DNA from: Roseateles_E sp005503085
GTDB taxonomy: Bacteria; Pseudomonadota; Gammaproteobacteria; Burkholderiales; Burkholderiaceae_C
Direction of reading: 5' to 3'
Assembly: GCF_028462495.1 (NCBI RefSeq)
Contig: NZ_JAQOWX010000005.1
Location: 1 to 64,000 of the forward strand
Length of the DNA: 64,000 nucleotides
Positions 29,685-39,500 of the stretch are shown one piece after another. The notes beneath the pieces were generated by a model, which saw nothing but the letters and a program-made list of their open reading frames with translations, ran no database searches and was not told the origin of the DNA. A program made the position numbers and the translations under genes. Every line of letters starts with the position of its first letter. Positions within the stretch are counted from its first letter, which is position 1.

Positions 29685-32600
29685 TCAGCCCGCCGGCCCC
29701 GCAGGCGCTTCACTCCCCACATCACGCTGGGCCCACGCCGCGACGATCTCGCGGTGGTGCGGGATGTTCTGCAGGAATCCCTGGCGCAGCGCGGCGTCGG
29801 TGCTGTTGCGGCTGATCGCGTCGGCCTGGGCCATCAGTGCACCGTGGGCGCGGACCAGCCAGTGGTCTGCGCGGGGGTCGCCGGCGCGGGCCAGGGCCTG
29901 GTGGCAGCTCAGTTCGACCTGGCGCTCGTCGATGTGGTCCAGCGAGCCGCCGGCGGCCACATGGTCGAGCACCGGCTGAAGCGCGGCCAGCGCGCCGGCG
30001 GTGTCGCCTTCGACCAGCGCCACCCGCGTCAAGCCGGCACTGGCTTCCTGTTGCAGCGGGTGGTCGATCTCCAGCGCCCGCTGGCGCGCCTGGGCGTAGT
30101 AGGTTCGTGCAGCGGTGACGTGGCTCAGCGCCAGTTCGGCCGCGGCCAGTTGCAGCGTGGCCAGTATTTCCTCGTCGCGCGCCTGCGCCGCCACCGCGAT
30201 GTCCCGCGCCGCGCCGGCCAGCACCAGCGCCCCCGCCGCGTCGCCCTGCCACAGCGCCACCACGCCCAGCATGCACAGCGTCGTGCCTTCGACCACGCGG
30301 TTGCCGTCGGCGCGCAGCAGTTGCAGCGCCGCACTCAGGTCACGCTGGGCCTGCGCCAGGTCGCCCAGGTTCAGCCAGCCCACGCCCAGGTTGGACAGGC
30401 CGATGGTTTCGTTGACGCGGTCGCCGGTCTCGCGGTAGATCTGCAGGCTCTGCCGTGTTGCGGCGAGGTAGCCCAGCATGTCGCCCTGCGTGGCGGCGGC
30501 GATGGCCAGTACGTTGAGTATGGGTGCCTCGACATCGCGCAGCCCCAGGCTGCGCGTCTCGGCCAGGCCCTGCAGCGCGAGCGAGCGGCCGCCCTCGAAG
30601 TCGAGCTGCTTCACCCGCGCCCAGGCCAGCAGCCGCAGCGCGTGCAGTCGCGGGCCGTCGTCGCCGGCCGCTGCTGCACAGGCCATGGCCTGGCGTGCCG
30701 CAGTCTCGCCGGCTGTCCAGTCGGCCATGCGCATCGCGCGCAGGCTGCGGCGCCTGGCCGCATGAGCGCGCCGGCGGTTGTCGTCCAGCGTCTCGGCCAG
30801 CTGGGCCAGCGCGTCCAGGTCGGTGGCCTGCTCGGCCCGGCGGGCCTGCAGGCCCAGCGTCTTCTCGCGCACGCTCAGCAGCCGCCAACGCAGTTCGTCG
30901 GCACCGGCCGTCGTCGCGGGCGGCACCTGGCCCAGCAGTGCCAGCGCCCGGCCCACGTGCGCCAGCACCCGCTCGTGGGCAAAGCGCTGCCCCGCCTGCT
31001 CGGCGGCGCGGGCGTGGAACTCGGCGGCCCGGGCCGCGTCGCCCGCCTGCTCGAAGTGTTCGGCCGCCAGGCCTTGCAGGTCGCCGGCGCGCAGGCCGCC
31101 CCGTTCGGTCAGCAGCGCCAGCCACTGCGCCACCTTGGCGTGGCCTTCACGCCTGGCGCGCTTGAGCACGGTGTCGTAGGTGACCTGGTGCAGCAGCTGG
31201 TGGCGAAAGGCATATTCACGCAGGTCAGCGCGCAGGCCTTCCAGCACCGCATCGGTGCGCGGCAGGGTCAGCGCGCGCCGCGCCAGCGCCGGCAGTTGCT
31301 GCGCGGCCTCCACCTCCACGGCGGCCAGGGCCTGGTCCCAGAATACCGCGCCCACCACACTGGCCTGCTGCAGCGCATGCTTCTCGGGCCCTGGCAGACC
31401 GTCCAGGCGCGCCTGCAGCACACCCGTCAGCGTCGATGGCACCTGGGTGGAGAGCAGGCGCTCGGCGTCGATGGCCCAGGTCTCGCCGGTGCGGATGGCG
31501 CTCTGGTCGATCAGCATCCGCAGCAACTCCTCCATGTAGAAGGGATTGCCTTCGGCGCGCCCGACGAGCAAGTCCGACAGCCCCGGCGGGATGCCGGGCA
31601 GTTTCTTCAGCAGTTCTTCGGCCAGCAGCCGGCTCGTCGGCAGATCGAGCGGACGCAGGTCGATGCGCTGGTGTTGACCATCGCTGCTGCGCCCGCCGGT
31701 GCGTCGCTCGAACAGCGTCGGCCGCGTGAAGGCCAGCAGCAGCAGCGGCACGTCGCGGTTCACGTCGGCCAGGTGGTCCAGAAAGTCGAGGGTCTCGTCG
31801 TCGGCCCAATGCAGGTCGGTCAACTGCAGCACGACAGGGCAGCCGTCGCTGGCGCTCAGCCGCCGGAACACTTGCGCGGCGGCATGGAAGGCGCGGTTGC
31901 GGATCTGCTTGGGATCTTCGACGATGCCCTGGATGTGGCGGCTGTCCTGCCACTCGATGCCGATCAGGTGGCCCAGCAGGTGGGCGTGGGCTTCGGCAAG
32001 ATCAGCGCCGTCGTCATGCAGAAAGAGCGGCACCACGCCGTCTTCCATCTTTTGGCGCGCGAGGTCCACGCTGTCGTCATCGCGGATCTGGAAGCGCCAG
32101 GCCAGCAGGTCGCGCAGCAAGCCATAGGCCTGCAGCCCGGTCTGTGGCGTTGCGCGGCCGCGGAACAGATAAAAGCGCTCAGGCTGCTCCTCGCTCCAGG
32201 CCTCGAACTCGTGCTGCAGCCGGCTCTTCCCCACGCCCGCCTCAGCCACCACCGTCACCGCAGCCAGCCGGCGTTCGGCAAACAGGCGCTTGAAGGCGGC
32301 CTGCAGGGCCTGCAGTTCGGCGTCGCGGCCGACCATCCGGGTCGCCACGCCCTCGATGCCGCGCGTGCCGACGCGGAAGTTGCGCGGCTTGGCGCTCTTG
32401 ACCAGGTAGCTCCGGATCGGGCTGTCGACGCCCTTGACCATCAGCGGCGCCTGCGCCTGGACATCGAACAGGCCGCGCACCTGCGCATAGCTGTCGTGGC
32501 TGATGCGCAGCGCGCCGGCCGGGGCGGTCTGCTCCATGCGGGCGGCGATGTTGACGGCAATGCCGCGGATGCTGGCGTCGCCATCGACCCCACCGCCGAG

Positions 32601-33095
32601 CAGCACGGCGCCGGTGTGCAGGCCCACGCGGACGTTGAAGCCGGCGTGGCCGTGGGCGGACTCGACTTCGGCGCCGAGCTGCTTGCCGAGTTCGAGCAGG
32701 GCCAGGCCGCAGTGCACGGCGCGTTCGGTGTCATCCTCGTGGGACTCCTCGGCCCCGAAGGCGGCCAGGATGCTGTCGCCGGCGTACTGCAGCACCTTGC
32801 CGTGGTGTGCCTCAACGATCACCGTGCCACGCGCCAGGGCATCGTCCATCACGGCGCTGATGGCTTCGGGGTCGAGGCGATGGGAGAGCGTGGTCGAGCC
32901 GACCGCGTCCAGGAACAGGATGCTGACCTGCCTGAGGGTCTGGGCTGCCTCGGCAGGCGGCGCTGGCTCAAGCAGTGCGGCCAACTGGGCCTTGAGCGGC
33001 GCCACCGCCATGTCCACCACCGCGTCGCCCAGCAAGCCGCGCTGGGCCTCCAGCGCCTGGATCGCGGATCGAAGCTGTTCGTGCTCGGGCGACAT
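29685..33095 (-). CDS. Class III cyclase domain / AAA ATPase / TPR signalling protein
   Basis: 1136 aa. A helical N-terminus leads into a nucleotide cyclase domain at about 55-220, then an AAA-type ATPase with Walker A in EAGVGKSRL (about 255-560), then a long helical TPR-like region. Metal aspartates Asp63 (FLDAVGST) and Asp107 (AGDS) and the transition-state pair Asn182/Arg186 (VNIAARME) are present. The two residues that select adenine differ: Gln103 stands in the usual Lys position and Ile179 in the usual Asp position. It may therefore be a weak cyclase or have another preference. Such three-part proteins are common regulators of uncertain input. ATG 33095 is preferred over an open extension to 33209. 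Confidence 0.85.
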   Translation of the reverse strand: MSPEHEQLRSAIQALEAQRGLLGDAVVDMAVAPLKAQLAALLEPAPPAEAAQTLRQVSILFLDAVGSTTLSHRLDPEAISAVMDDALARGTVIVEAHHGKVLQYAGDSILAAFGAEESHEDDTERAVHCGLALLELGKQLGAEVESAHGHAGFNVRVGLHTGAVLLGGGVDGDASIRGIAVNIAARMEQTAPAGALRISHDSYAQVRGLFDVQAQAPLMVKGVDSPIRSYLVKSAKPRNFRVGTRGIEGVATRMVGRDAELQALQAAFKRLFAERRLAAVTVVAEAGVGKSRLQHEFEAWSEEQPERFYLFRGRATPQTGLQAYGLLRDLLAWRFQIRDDDSVDLARQKMEDGVVPLFLHDDGADLAEAHAHLLGHLIGIEWQDSRHIQGIVEDPKQIRNRAFHAAAQVFRRLSASDGCPVVLQLTDLHWADDETLDFLDHLADVNRDVPLLLLAFTRPTLFERRTGGRSSDGQHQRIDLRPLDLPTSRLLAEELLKKLPGIPPGLSDLLVGRAEGNPFYMEELLRMLIDQSAIRTGETWAIDAERLLSTQVPSTLTGVLQARLDGLPGPEKHALQQASVVGAVFWDQALAAVEVEAAQQLPALARRALTLPRTDAVLEGLRADLREYAFRHQLLHQVTYDTVLKRARREGHAKVAQWLALLTERGGLRAGDLQGLAAEHFEQAGDAARAAEFHARAAEQAGQRFAHERVLAHVGRALALLGQVPPATTAGADELRWRLLSVREKTLGLQARRAEQATDLDALAQLAETLDDNRRRAHAARRRSLRAMRMADWTAGETAARQAMACAAAAGDDGPRLHALRLLAWARVKQLDFEGGRSLALQGLAETRSLGLRDVEAPILNVLAIAAATQGDMLGYLAATRQSLQIYRETGDRVNETIGLSNLGVGWLNLGDLAQAQRDLSAALQLLRADGNRVVEGTTLCMLGVVALWQGDAAGALVLAGAARDIAVAAQARDEEILATLQLAAAELALSHVTAARTYYAQARQRALEIDHPLQQEASAGLTRVALVEGDTAGALAALQPVLDHVAAGGSLDHIDERQVELSCHQALARAGDPRADHWLVRAHGALMAQADAISRNSTDAALRQGFLQNIPHHREIVAAWAQRDVGSEAPAGPAG

Positions 33096-33213
33096 GGGTG
33101 CTGAGCATAGCAACGCGAGGTCGAGCGCGCGAGGCCTTGCGCATGCGGGGGGCTCGAAGGATGGATGACTGCAGCCGCAGCGGTGACGCTTGCTCAGGCC
33201 GGCGCGCAACCCG

Positions 33214-33864
33214 TCACGGCGCCTTGGCGTAGGCGGCCATGAACACCCGAACGGCTTCCCGGAGCAGAGCCTTGTTCTCGCGCGCGTCGGGCATGTCGAG
33301 GATCAACAGCCCGCGGATGTGGCCATCGCCAAGAAACATCGACAGGAACAGATCGGCCGCCTGACGCGGGTGCCTGATGTGCAGCGCGCCCTGCGCGTCA
33401 GCGCGGCGCAGATAGGCGGCCAGGTCGCCGATCAGTCTGTCGGCCCCTTGCCTGTAGAAAGCCAGGCATGCCTCGCGCTGCGTTCCGGCGGCGCCGTATA
33501 GCGAGCGAAACTGGCCCAGCGCATCTTCCTCGCGCGCCAGTGTGAGGAACTGCGCGCCGATGGCCAGCAGCGCCTTCTCGGGCTGCTCCGGGTCCAGCGC
33601 CTCCACACCGGCCAGCCCGCCCATCACGCGATCGGTGCGATCACGGATCACCGCCTCGAACAGACCTTCCTTCGAAGCGAAGTGGCTGTAGATGGTCATC
33701 TTCGAGACGCCCGCGTCGCTGGCGATGGCGTCGACGCTGGCCCGCTCGAAACCTTGCGCGTCAAAGTGGCTTCTCGCCGCTTCCATGATGCGCCTCAGGC
33801 GTTCGGGGTCGCGCGGTCGGCCGCGACGCGGCGCTGGTGCAAGGTCGTCCTCGATCTTTGGCAT
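33214..33864 (-). CDS. TetR/AcrR-family repressor of the adjacent efflux operon
   Basis: 216 aa. An N-terminal helix-turn-helix (residues about 20-65, with the recognition segment VSKMTIYSHFASKEGLFEAV) is typical of TetR regulators. The C-terminal ligand domain carries no motif that predicts the inducer. It is divergent from a three-gene RND efflux operon, 67 bases away. The gap contains an ACT-GAC-GTC-AGT type palindrome over the operon promoter, so the gene is very likely its local repressor and possibly its own. A basic arm (RRGRPRDPER) precedes the DNA-binding domain. Confidence 0.88.
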   Translation of the reverse strand: MPKIEDDLAPAPRRGRPRDPERLRRIMEAARSHFDAQGFERASVDAIASDAGVSKMTIYSHFASKEGLFEAVIRDRTDRVMGGLAGVEALDPEQPEKALLAIGAQFLTLAREEDALGQFRSLYGAAGTQREACLAFYRQGADRLIGDLAAYLRRADAQGALHIRHPRQAADLFLSMFLGDGHIRGLLILDMPDARENKALLREAVRVFMAAYAKAP

Positions 33865-33878
33865 TGGCAAATTTCTGT

Positions 33879-33908
33879 ACTTGACAGTCCAGTATAGCTC
33901 GCTACACT
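33879..33908 (+). promoter_or_regulatory. RND operon promoter with embedded TetR operator
   Basis: TTGACA (33881-33886) and TACACT (33903-33908) are 16 bases apart and read towards the efflux operon. The -35 element lies inside ACTTGACAGTCCAGT (33879-33893), a palindrome ACT-GAC-GTC-AGT matching 12 of 15 positions, of the kind bound by TetR/AcrR repressors. Binding there would block RNA polymerase. Confidence 0.68.
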
Positions 33909-33911
33909 TAG

Positions 33912-33927
33912 TGTACTTGTAAGTACA
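33912..33927. promoter_or_regulatory. Second palindrome at the RND operon transcription start
   Basis: TGTACTTGTAAGTACA has perfect seven-base arms around GT and sits over the predicted start site, five to twenty bases before the first ATG. It could be a second repressor site or a short 5' hairpin. Its sequence differs from the upstream palindrome except for the shared TGTACTTG. Confidence 0.5.
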
Positions 33928-33931
33928 TTAT

Positions 33932-35431
33932 ATGAAGCCAATGACAACGCCCACCACGCGCTGCGGCCCTCATGCCGGTTCTCGCTGGATCCGTCTGACG
34001 CCGGCCGTCGCGGCACTGGCGTTCCTGTCGGCTTGCTCGGGGGTGCCTCTGCAATCCCTGGTCCCGCCGATGCCGCTGTCCGCCACATTCGCTCAGGCCG
34101 GGCCGGCGGCCGCGTCAGCCCAAGGCCTTGATGACGCATGGTGGGCGGGCTACGGCGATCCGACGCTGACGACGCTGATCGAGGAGGCCTTGACGGCCAA
34201 CCAGGATGTGGCGATTTCTCTGCAGCGCGTCGCTCAGGCCCGCGCGGGCCACGATGCCCAGGGCTCTCGTCTGTGGCCCACCGTGGGCGTGCAGGCGTCC
34301 GCCTCGCGCAGCGACAGCGGACTGCCGGCGCCGGTGAAGCAAGGCATGCCAGACACCCGTGCGCTGCGTGCCGGTGTCGACCTGGCCTGGGAGATCGACC
34401 TGGCCGGTGGCGTGCGCGCCGCGCGCGACGCGGCGCAGGCCGATGCTGCCGCCGCAAGCGCTGCCGTGAATGGCGCCCGGCTGCTGGTGGCTAGCGAAGT
34501 CGCACGACAGTACTTCGTGCTGCGCGGTGCCGGGGAGCGACTGCGCATCGTGCAAGCCCTGGCAGCGGCTCAGCGTGAGACAGCGAGCCGCGTGGAGAGC
34601 CGTTTCCGAGAAGGCCAGGCCAGTGCCTTCGACCTGGACCGTGCACGTGCCGAGGCCGACGCGCTCGATGCGCAAGTGCCTGCGCTGCGGATGCTGGCCG
34701 GCACTTCGCAGACACGACTGGCCGTGCTGCTGGGCCGCAACCCATCGGCGCTTGTCGTCCGCCAGATCGATGTCTTTGCATGGCCCGCCGCGCGGCAGAT
34801 CGGCACCGGCCAGCCCAGCGAACTGCTGAGGCGCCGTCCCGATCTGATCGCCGCCGAGGCGCTTGTCGCAGCCCAGACGTTGCGCGGCACCGAGGCACGC
34901 GCGCAATGGTGGCCCAAGCTCTTTCTGAGCGCGCTCGTCGGCCGCCAGGACCTGCGCCTGAACTCGCTGGATCTCGCCCCGGTGCGCTTTTCCAACGTCG
35001 CGCTGGCCTTCGCCGCACCGATCTTCGACGCCGGCCGCATCGACGCCGGCATTCGTGGTCAGTCCGCTCGCGCCGAGGAGGCGTTGCTGGCCTGGCAGAA
35101 GGCAGTACTGGTGGCCGTGCAGGAGGTGGAGGACAGCCTGCTCATGCGTGCTCAGGAAGCCGAGCGCACCGCCGCGTTGGCCCGCACCGTCGAGCACCGC
35201 CGCCGCTCGCTTCAGCGCGCGCAGTCGCTGCAACGCGAAGGACAGATCGATTTGCTGGTGCTGCTGGATGTGCAGCGCTCTGTGCTGTCCAGCGAACTCG
35301 CGCTGTCGGACAGCCGCCTTCAGCAGCTGCTGTCCGAGGTGCAGCTCTACAAGGCCCTGGGTGGCGGGCTCGCGCCAAGCCAGGTCAGCGCCGCCATGAC
35401 TTCTTCTCTTGCCGCAAGGATGCCCCAGTGA
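33932..35431 (+). CDS. RND efflux outer-membrane factor lipoprotein (NodT/OprM family)
   Basis: 499 aa. The signal peptide ends in a lipobox (LSAC, Cys35), and two repeats of the outer-membrane efflux protein domain follow (DDAWWAGYGDPTL..., ELLRRRPDLIAAE...). It forms the trimeric tunnel through which the RND pump expels substrate. It is placed first in the operon, whereas many RND operons have it last or missing. The start is close to the predicted transcription start and has no clear ribosome-binding site. Its stop overlaps the GTG of the next gene. Confidence 0.92.
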   Translation: MKPMTTPTTRCGPHAGSRWIRLTPAVAALAFLSACSGVPLQSLVPPMPLSATFAQAGPAAASAQGLDDAWWAGYGDPTLTTLIEEALTANQDVAISLQRVAQARAGHDAQGSRLWPTVGVQASASRSDSGLPAPVKQGMPDTRALRAGVDLAWEIDLAGGVRAARDAAQADAAAASAAVNGARLLVASEVARQYFVLRGAGERLRIVQALAAAQRETASRVESRFREGQASAFDLDRARAEADALDAQVPALRMLAGTSQTRLAVLLGRNPSALVVRQIDVFAWPAARQIGTGQPSELLRRRPDLIAAEALVAAQTLRGTEARAQWWPKLFLSALVGRQDLRLNSLDLAPVRFSNVALAFAAPIFDAGRIDAGIRGQSARAEEALLAWQKAVLVAVQEVEDSLLMRAQEAERTAALARTVEHRRRSLQRAQSLQREGQIDLLVLLDVQRSVLSSELALSDSRLQQLLSEVQLYKALGGGLAPSQVSAAMTSSLAARMPQ

Positions 35432-36555
35432 ACAGGACCTTACCCGCCGTGTCGCTCGCGACCGTTGCCGCCGCGCTGCTGGCCGCCTGCAGCGAACCGG
35501 CTGCTCCCGTGGCCGTCGTCAAGCCGGTCTTCGTGACCACCGTGACGCAGGCCGCGTCTTCGCAGACGCGCTCGTTCACCGCCGTTGTGCGGGCCCGTGT
35601 CGAAACGGACCTCGGATTCCGCGCCGGCGGCAAGGTCGTGGACCGGCTGGTCGAGGTGGGCGACGTTGTGAAGGCCGGCCAGGCGCTGGCGCGGCTGGAC
35701 CCGGTCGATTACCGGCTTGCCGAAAGAGCCGCCGCCGACCAGGTGCAAGCGGCATCGGTCGATGCGCAGCAGGCCGCGTCCGACGAGGCCCGCTTGCGCC
35801 GCCTGCTGACCGATGGCTCGGTGGGCGCTGCCGACCACGAGCGCCAGAAGGCCCGCGCTGACGCGGCCGCAGCCCGGCTGGAGCAGGCCCGCCGCCAACT
35901 GGACCTGGCGCGCAATCGGGAAGGCTACACCTCGCTGCTCGCGCCCTATGCCGGCGTGATCACCGCGCTGCGCTTCGAGCGCGGTCAGGTGGTGGCCGAA
36001 GGCCAGCCGGTGTTGTCGATTGCGCGAGAAGGCGAGCGCGAGATCGTCGCCGACCTGCCGGAGGAATGGGTCGGCCGGGTACGCGGGCTCGCTGCCTCGG
36101 CCGCGCCCTGGCATGACACGACGCCTGCACTGCGGCTGGTCCTGCGCGAGCTCTCTCCTGTGGCCAACGCGCAGGCCCGGACTTTTCGCGTGCGCTACGC
36201 CGCAGCCCCGCAATCGCGTGCCGCCGTCGCCGCCCTGCCGCTGGGAAGCACGCTGCAGCTGAACCTGTCCGGACAGCCCGCCGGCCCGGCGGCCACGATC
36301 TTGCCGGTCACCGCACTGGTGAAGGCCAGCGGGTCGGCAGGCGTCTGGGTGCTGAACGCCAAGGGCTCAGGCCTGGTCTTCAATCCGGTTCAGGTGCTGC
36401 GCGTGGATGACGCCTCCGTGCATGTCTCCGGCCTGGCTCTTGGCAGCCGTGTCGTCAGTGTCGGTGCTCAGAAGCTGGATGCCGGCATCGCCGTTCGCGC
36501 CATCGAGCGCGCACCCGAGGCCGCCCCGGCCACGATGACAAAGAGCAGCTCATGA
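35428..36555 (+). CDS. RND efflux periplasmic adaptor lipoprotein (MFP)
   Basis: 375 aa membrane-fusion protein. The GTG start at 35428 is supported by AAGGA seven bases upstream. A lipobox LAAC at Cys21 anchors it to the inner membrane. A biotinyl-lipoyl-like segment (GRVVEVGDVVKAGQ type, about residues 70-90), a coiled-coil hairpin and a beta-barrel domain follow in the usual order. It bridges pump and outer-membrane factor. ATGA overlaps join it to both neighbours, so the three proteins are made together. Confidence 0.92.
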   Translation: MNRTLPAVSLATVAAALLAACSEPAAPVAVVKPVFVTTVTQAASSQTRSFTAVVRARVETDLGFRAGGKVVDRLVEVGDVVKAGQALARLDPVDYRLAERAAADQVQAASVDAQQAASDEARLRRLLTDGSVGAADHERQKARADAAAARLEQARRQLDLARNREGYTSLLAPYAGVITALRFERGQVVAEGQPVLSIAREGEREIVADLPEEWVGRVRGLAASAAPWHDTTPALRLVLRELSPVANAQARTFRVRYAAAPQSRAAVAALPLGSTLQLNLSGQPAGPAATILPVTALVKASGSAGVWVLNAKGSGLVFNPVQVLRVDDASVHVSGLALGSRVVSVGAQKLDAGIAVRAIERAPEAAPATMTKSSS

Positions 36556-39500
36556 AACGCTTCAATCTCTCGGAATGGGCCGTCACGCACCGGCCGATGG
36601 TGCTGTTTCTGCTGATCGCGACGCTGATCGTCGGCGGCCTGTCCTTCAGCCGGCTGGGCCGCCTGGAGGACCCGAACTTCGACGTGCCGCAGATGACAGC
36701 CATCGTCGTGTGGCCCGGTGCCACCGCGCAGGACGTGCAGGACCAGGTGCTCAACCGCATCGAGCGCAGGCTGCAGGAGCTGGATCATTTCGAGTACGTG
36801 CGCAGCTTCGCGCGCCAGGGCTACGGTGGCATCACGCTGTGGATGAAGGGCGGCAGCAGCACGGAGGAGCTGGAAAACGCCTGGTACCAGGTGCGCAAGA
36901 AGATCGGCGATGTGCGCCAGGAGTTTCCCGAGGGCGTGCGTGGTCCCTTCTTCAACGACGAGTACAACGACCGCTACAGCGTGCTCTACGCCCTGAGTGC
37001 CCCCGACCTCTCGATGGCCGAGTTGCTCGTCATCACCGAAGACGTGAAGCGGCGCATCCAGGGCGTGGCCGGTGCGGCCAAGGTCGATGTGCTGGGCAAG
37101 CAGGCCGAGCGTGTGTATGTGGAGCTGTCCACGCGGCGGCTGGCGGCGCTGGGCATCCCGCCCACGGCGGTGTTCGATGCGCTGGCGCGCCAGAACCTGG
37201 TCGCCCCGGCGGGTTCTTCCGATGCCACCCACGACCGCGTGCAGGTCCGGGTGGACGGTGGTTTGCACAGCGCTGCGGACGTCGCCAACGTGACGGTAGA
37301 GGTGGGCGGTCAGCTGCTGCGGCTGTCCGACATCGCGACCGTTCGCTCCGGTTACGAGGATCCGCCGAACATGACCATCCGCCACAACGGCGTGCCGGTG
37401 CTGGCCATCGGCGTGACGATGCAAGCCAATGGCAATGTGCTGGACTTCGGGCGCGCGCTTGACGAGCTCCTGGCGCAGCTGCGTCAGGAGCTGCCGATGG
37501 GCGTGCACATCGAGCAGTACGCGGATCAGCCCCGTGTGGTGGCGGACTCGGTCTGGGAGTTTGAGCGCGTGTTTCTTGAGGCGCTGGCCATCGTGCTGGC
37601 CGTCTCGTTCTTGTTCCTGGGCTGGCGCACCGGCATCGTGGTGGCCGCGTCGGTGCCGCTGGTGCTCGGATTGGTCGCTGCCGTCATGTATGCCGCAGGC
37701 TGGAATCTTGACCGCATCTCGCTCGGCGCACTGATCATCGCGCTCGGATTGTTGGTCGACGACGCCATCATCGCGGTGGAGATGATGGTGGTGAAACTGG
37801 AGCAGGGCTGGGATCGCATGCGTGCGGCAACCTATGTCTACACGTCCACCGCATTCCCCATGCTCACCGGCACGCTGATCACGGCAGCCGGATTCATGCC
37901 GGTGGGGTTTGCGAAGTCGATCGCCGGGCAGTATGCGGGCGGCATCTTCTGGATCGTGGGTGTGGCGCTCATCCTGTCATGGCTGGTCGCCGTGGTCTTC
38001 ACGCCCTACCTGGGCATGCTGCTGCTGCCAAAGAACCTGGCAGCCGGCAGCCACCATGACGTCTACGATCGGCCCATCTACCACCGGCTGCGCAAGGTCG
38101 TGGACTGGGCGGTACAGCGCCGGGCTTGGGTGCTGGCCCTCACGGTGCTGGCCTTCGCTGTCGCGGGCGCCGGCATGCTGAAGGTGCAGCAGCAGTTCTT
38201 CCCCACCGCCTCGCGGCCGGAACTTCTGGTGGATCTGCGGCTGCGCGAGGGCGCCTCGTTCGCCGCCACCGAGCACCAGGTGAAGCGGCTCGAGGCCCTC
38301 CTCGCGAAGGACCCGGACATCGAGTTCTTCACCGCCTACACCGGCGCCGGCACGCCGCGCTTTTATCTGTCGATACAGCCGGAGTTGCCCAATCCAGGCT
38401 TTGCCCAGTTCGTCGTCAAGACGGCCGGTATTGAGCAGCGCGAACGCGTGCGGGCTCGCCTGATGGAGCTCTTCGACAAGGACGAGGCCTTTCCCGATGT
38501 CAGGGCGCGTGTGCAGCGCCTGGAGTTCGGCCCGCCGGTGGGTTTTCCGGTCCAGTTCCGCGTCATCGGGCCTGACAAGGCGCAGGTGCGCGAGATCGCC
38601 TACCGCGTGCGCGACACAGTGCGCGAAAGCCCCTTGGTGCGCGACACGCAGCTGGACTGGAACGAGCAGGTCCGCTCGGTGCAGGTCCATGTCGACCAGG
38701 ACAAGGCCAGGCTGCTGGGCCTGAGCAGTGCCGACATTCAGAGCCTGGTACAGACGACGCTGGACGGTGCACCGGTCACGCAGATACGCCGCGGTGAAGA
38801 GCTTGTCGACGTGGTGGTGCGGGCGACGCCCGAGGAACGCAAGAACATCGGTGGTCTGGGCGACCTGCAGGTGTTCACGCGCGGCGGTGTCACTGTGCCG
38901 CTATCGCAGCTGGCGCGCATCGAGCCGGGCTTCGAGGAGCCGGTGCTGTGGCGGCGCAACCGCGACATGGCGCTCACCGTGCGCAGCGATATTGTCGATG
39001 GCGTGCAGGGCCCCCATGCCACGGCGCAGATCCGGCCGTCGCTCCAAGCCATCATCGACAGCCTGCCGCCGGGGTACCGCATCGAAGAGGGCGGTGCCAT
39101 CGAGGAGAGCGACAAGGCCAACAAGGCCTTGTTCGCGGTGTTTCCTGTCATGTTCGCCGTGATGCTGACCTTGCTGATGATCCAGCTGCAGAGTTTCTCG
39201 CGCCTGCTCATCGTGTTCCTGACCGGCCCGCTGGCGCTGATCGGCGTGGTGCCGGCCTTGCTGCTGTTCCAGGCGCCGTTCGGCTTTGTCGCGCTGCTGG
39301 GCGTGATTGCGCTGGGCGGGATGATCATGCGCAATTCGATCATTCTCGTCGACCAGATCGACCAGGACATCGGGCGAGGCGTCGCTCCGTGGACCGCCAT
39401 CGTCGACGCCACGGTGCGGCGCTCGCGACCGGTGGTGCTGACGGCCGCCGCCGCAGTGCTGGCGATGATCCCGCTGTCGCGCAGCGTCTTCTGGGGACCG

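Noticed and set aside
29636..29725. A longer N-terminus for the SulP transporter
   Set aside because: The extra codons are Arg-rich and overlap the 3' end of the cyclase gene; ATG 29635 has a good purine-rich ribosome-binding region and begins a normal transporter N-terminus.
29256..33104. A 1282-codon open frame on the plus strand opposite the cyclase/AAA protein
   Set aside because: Low-complexity Gln/His/Arg/Gly-rich translation without motifs; the opposite strand encodes a complete multi-domain protein with intact active-site motifs.
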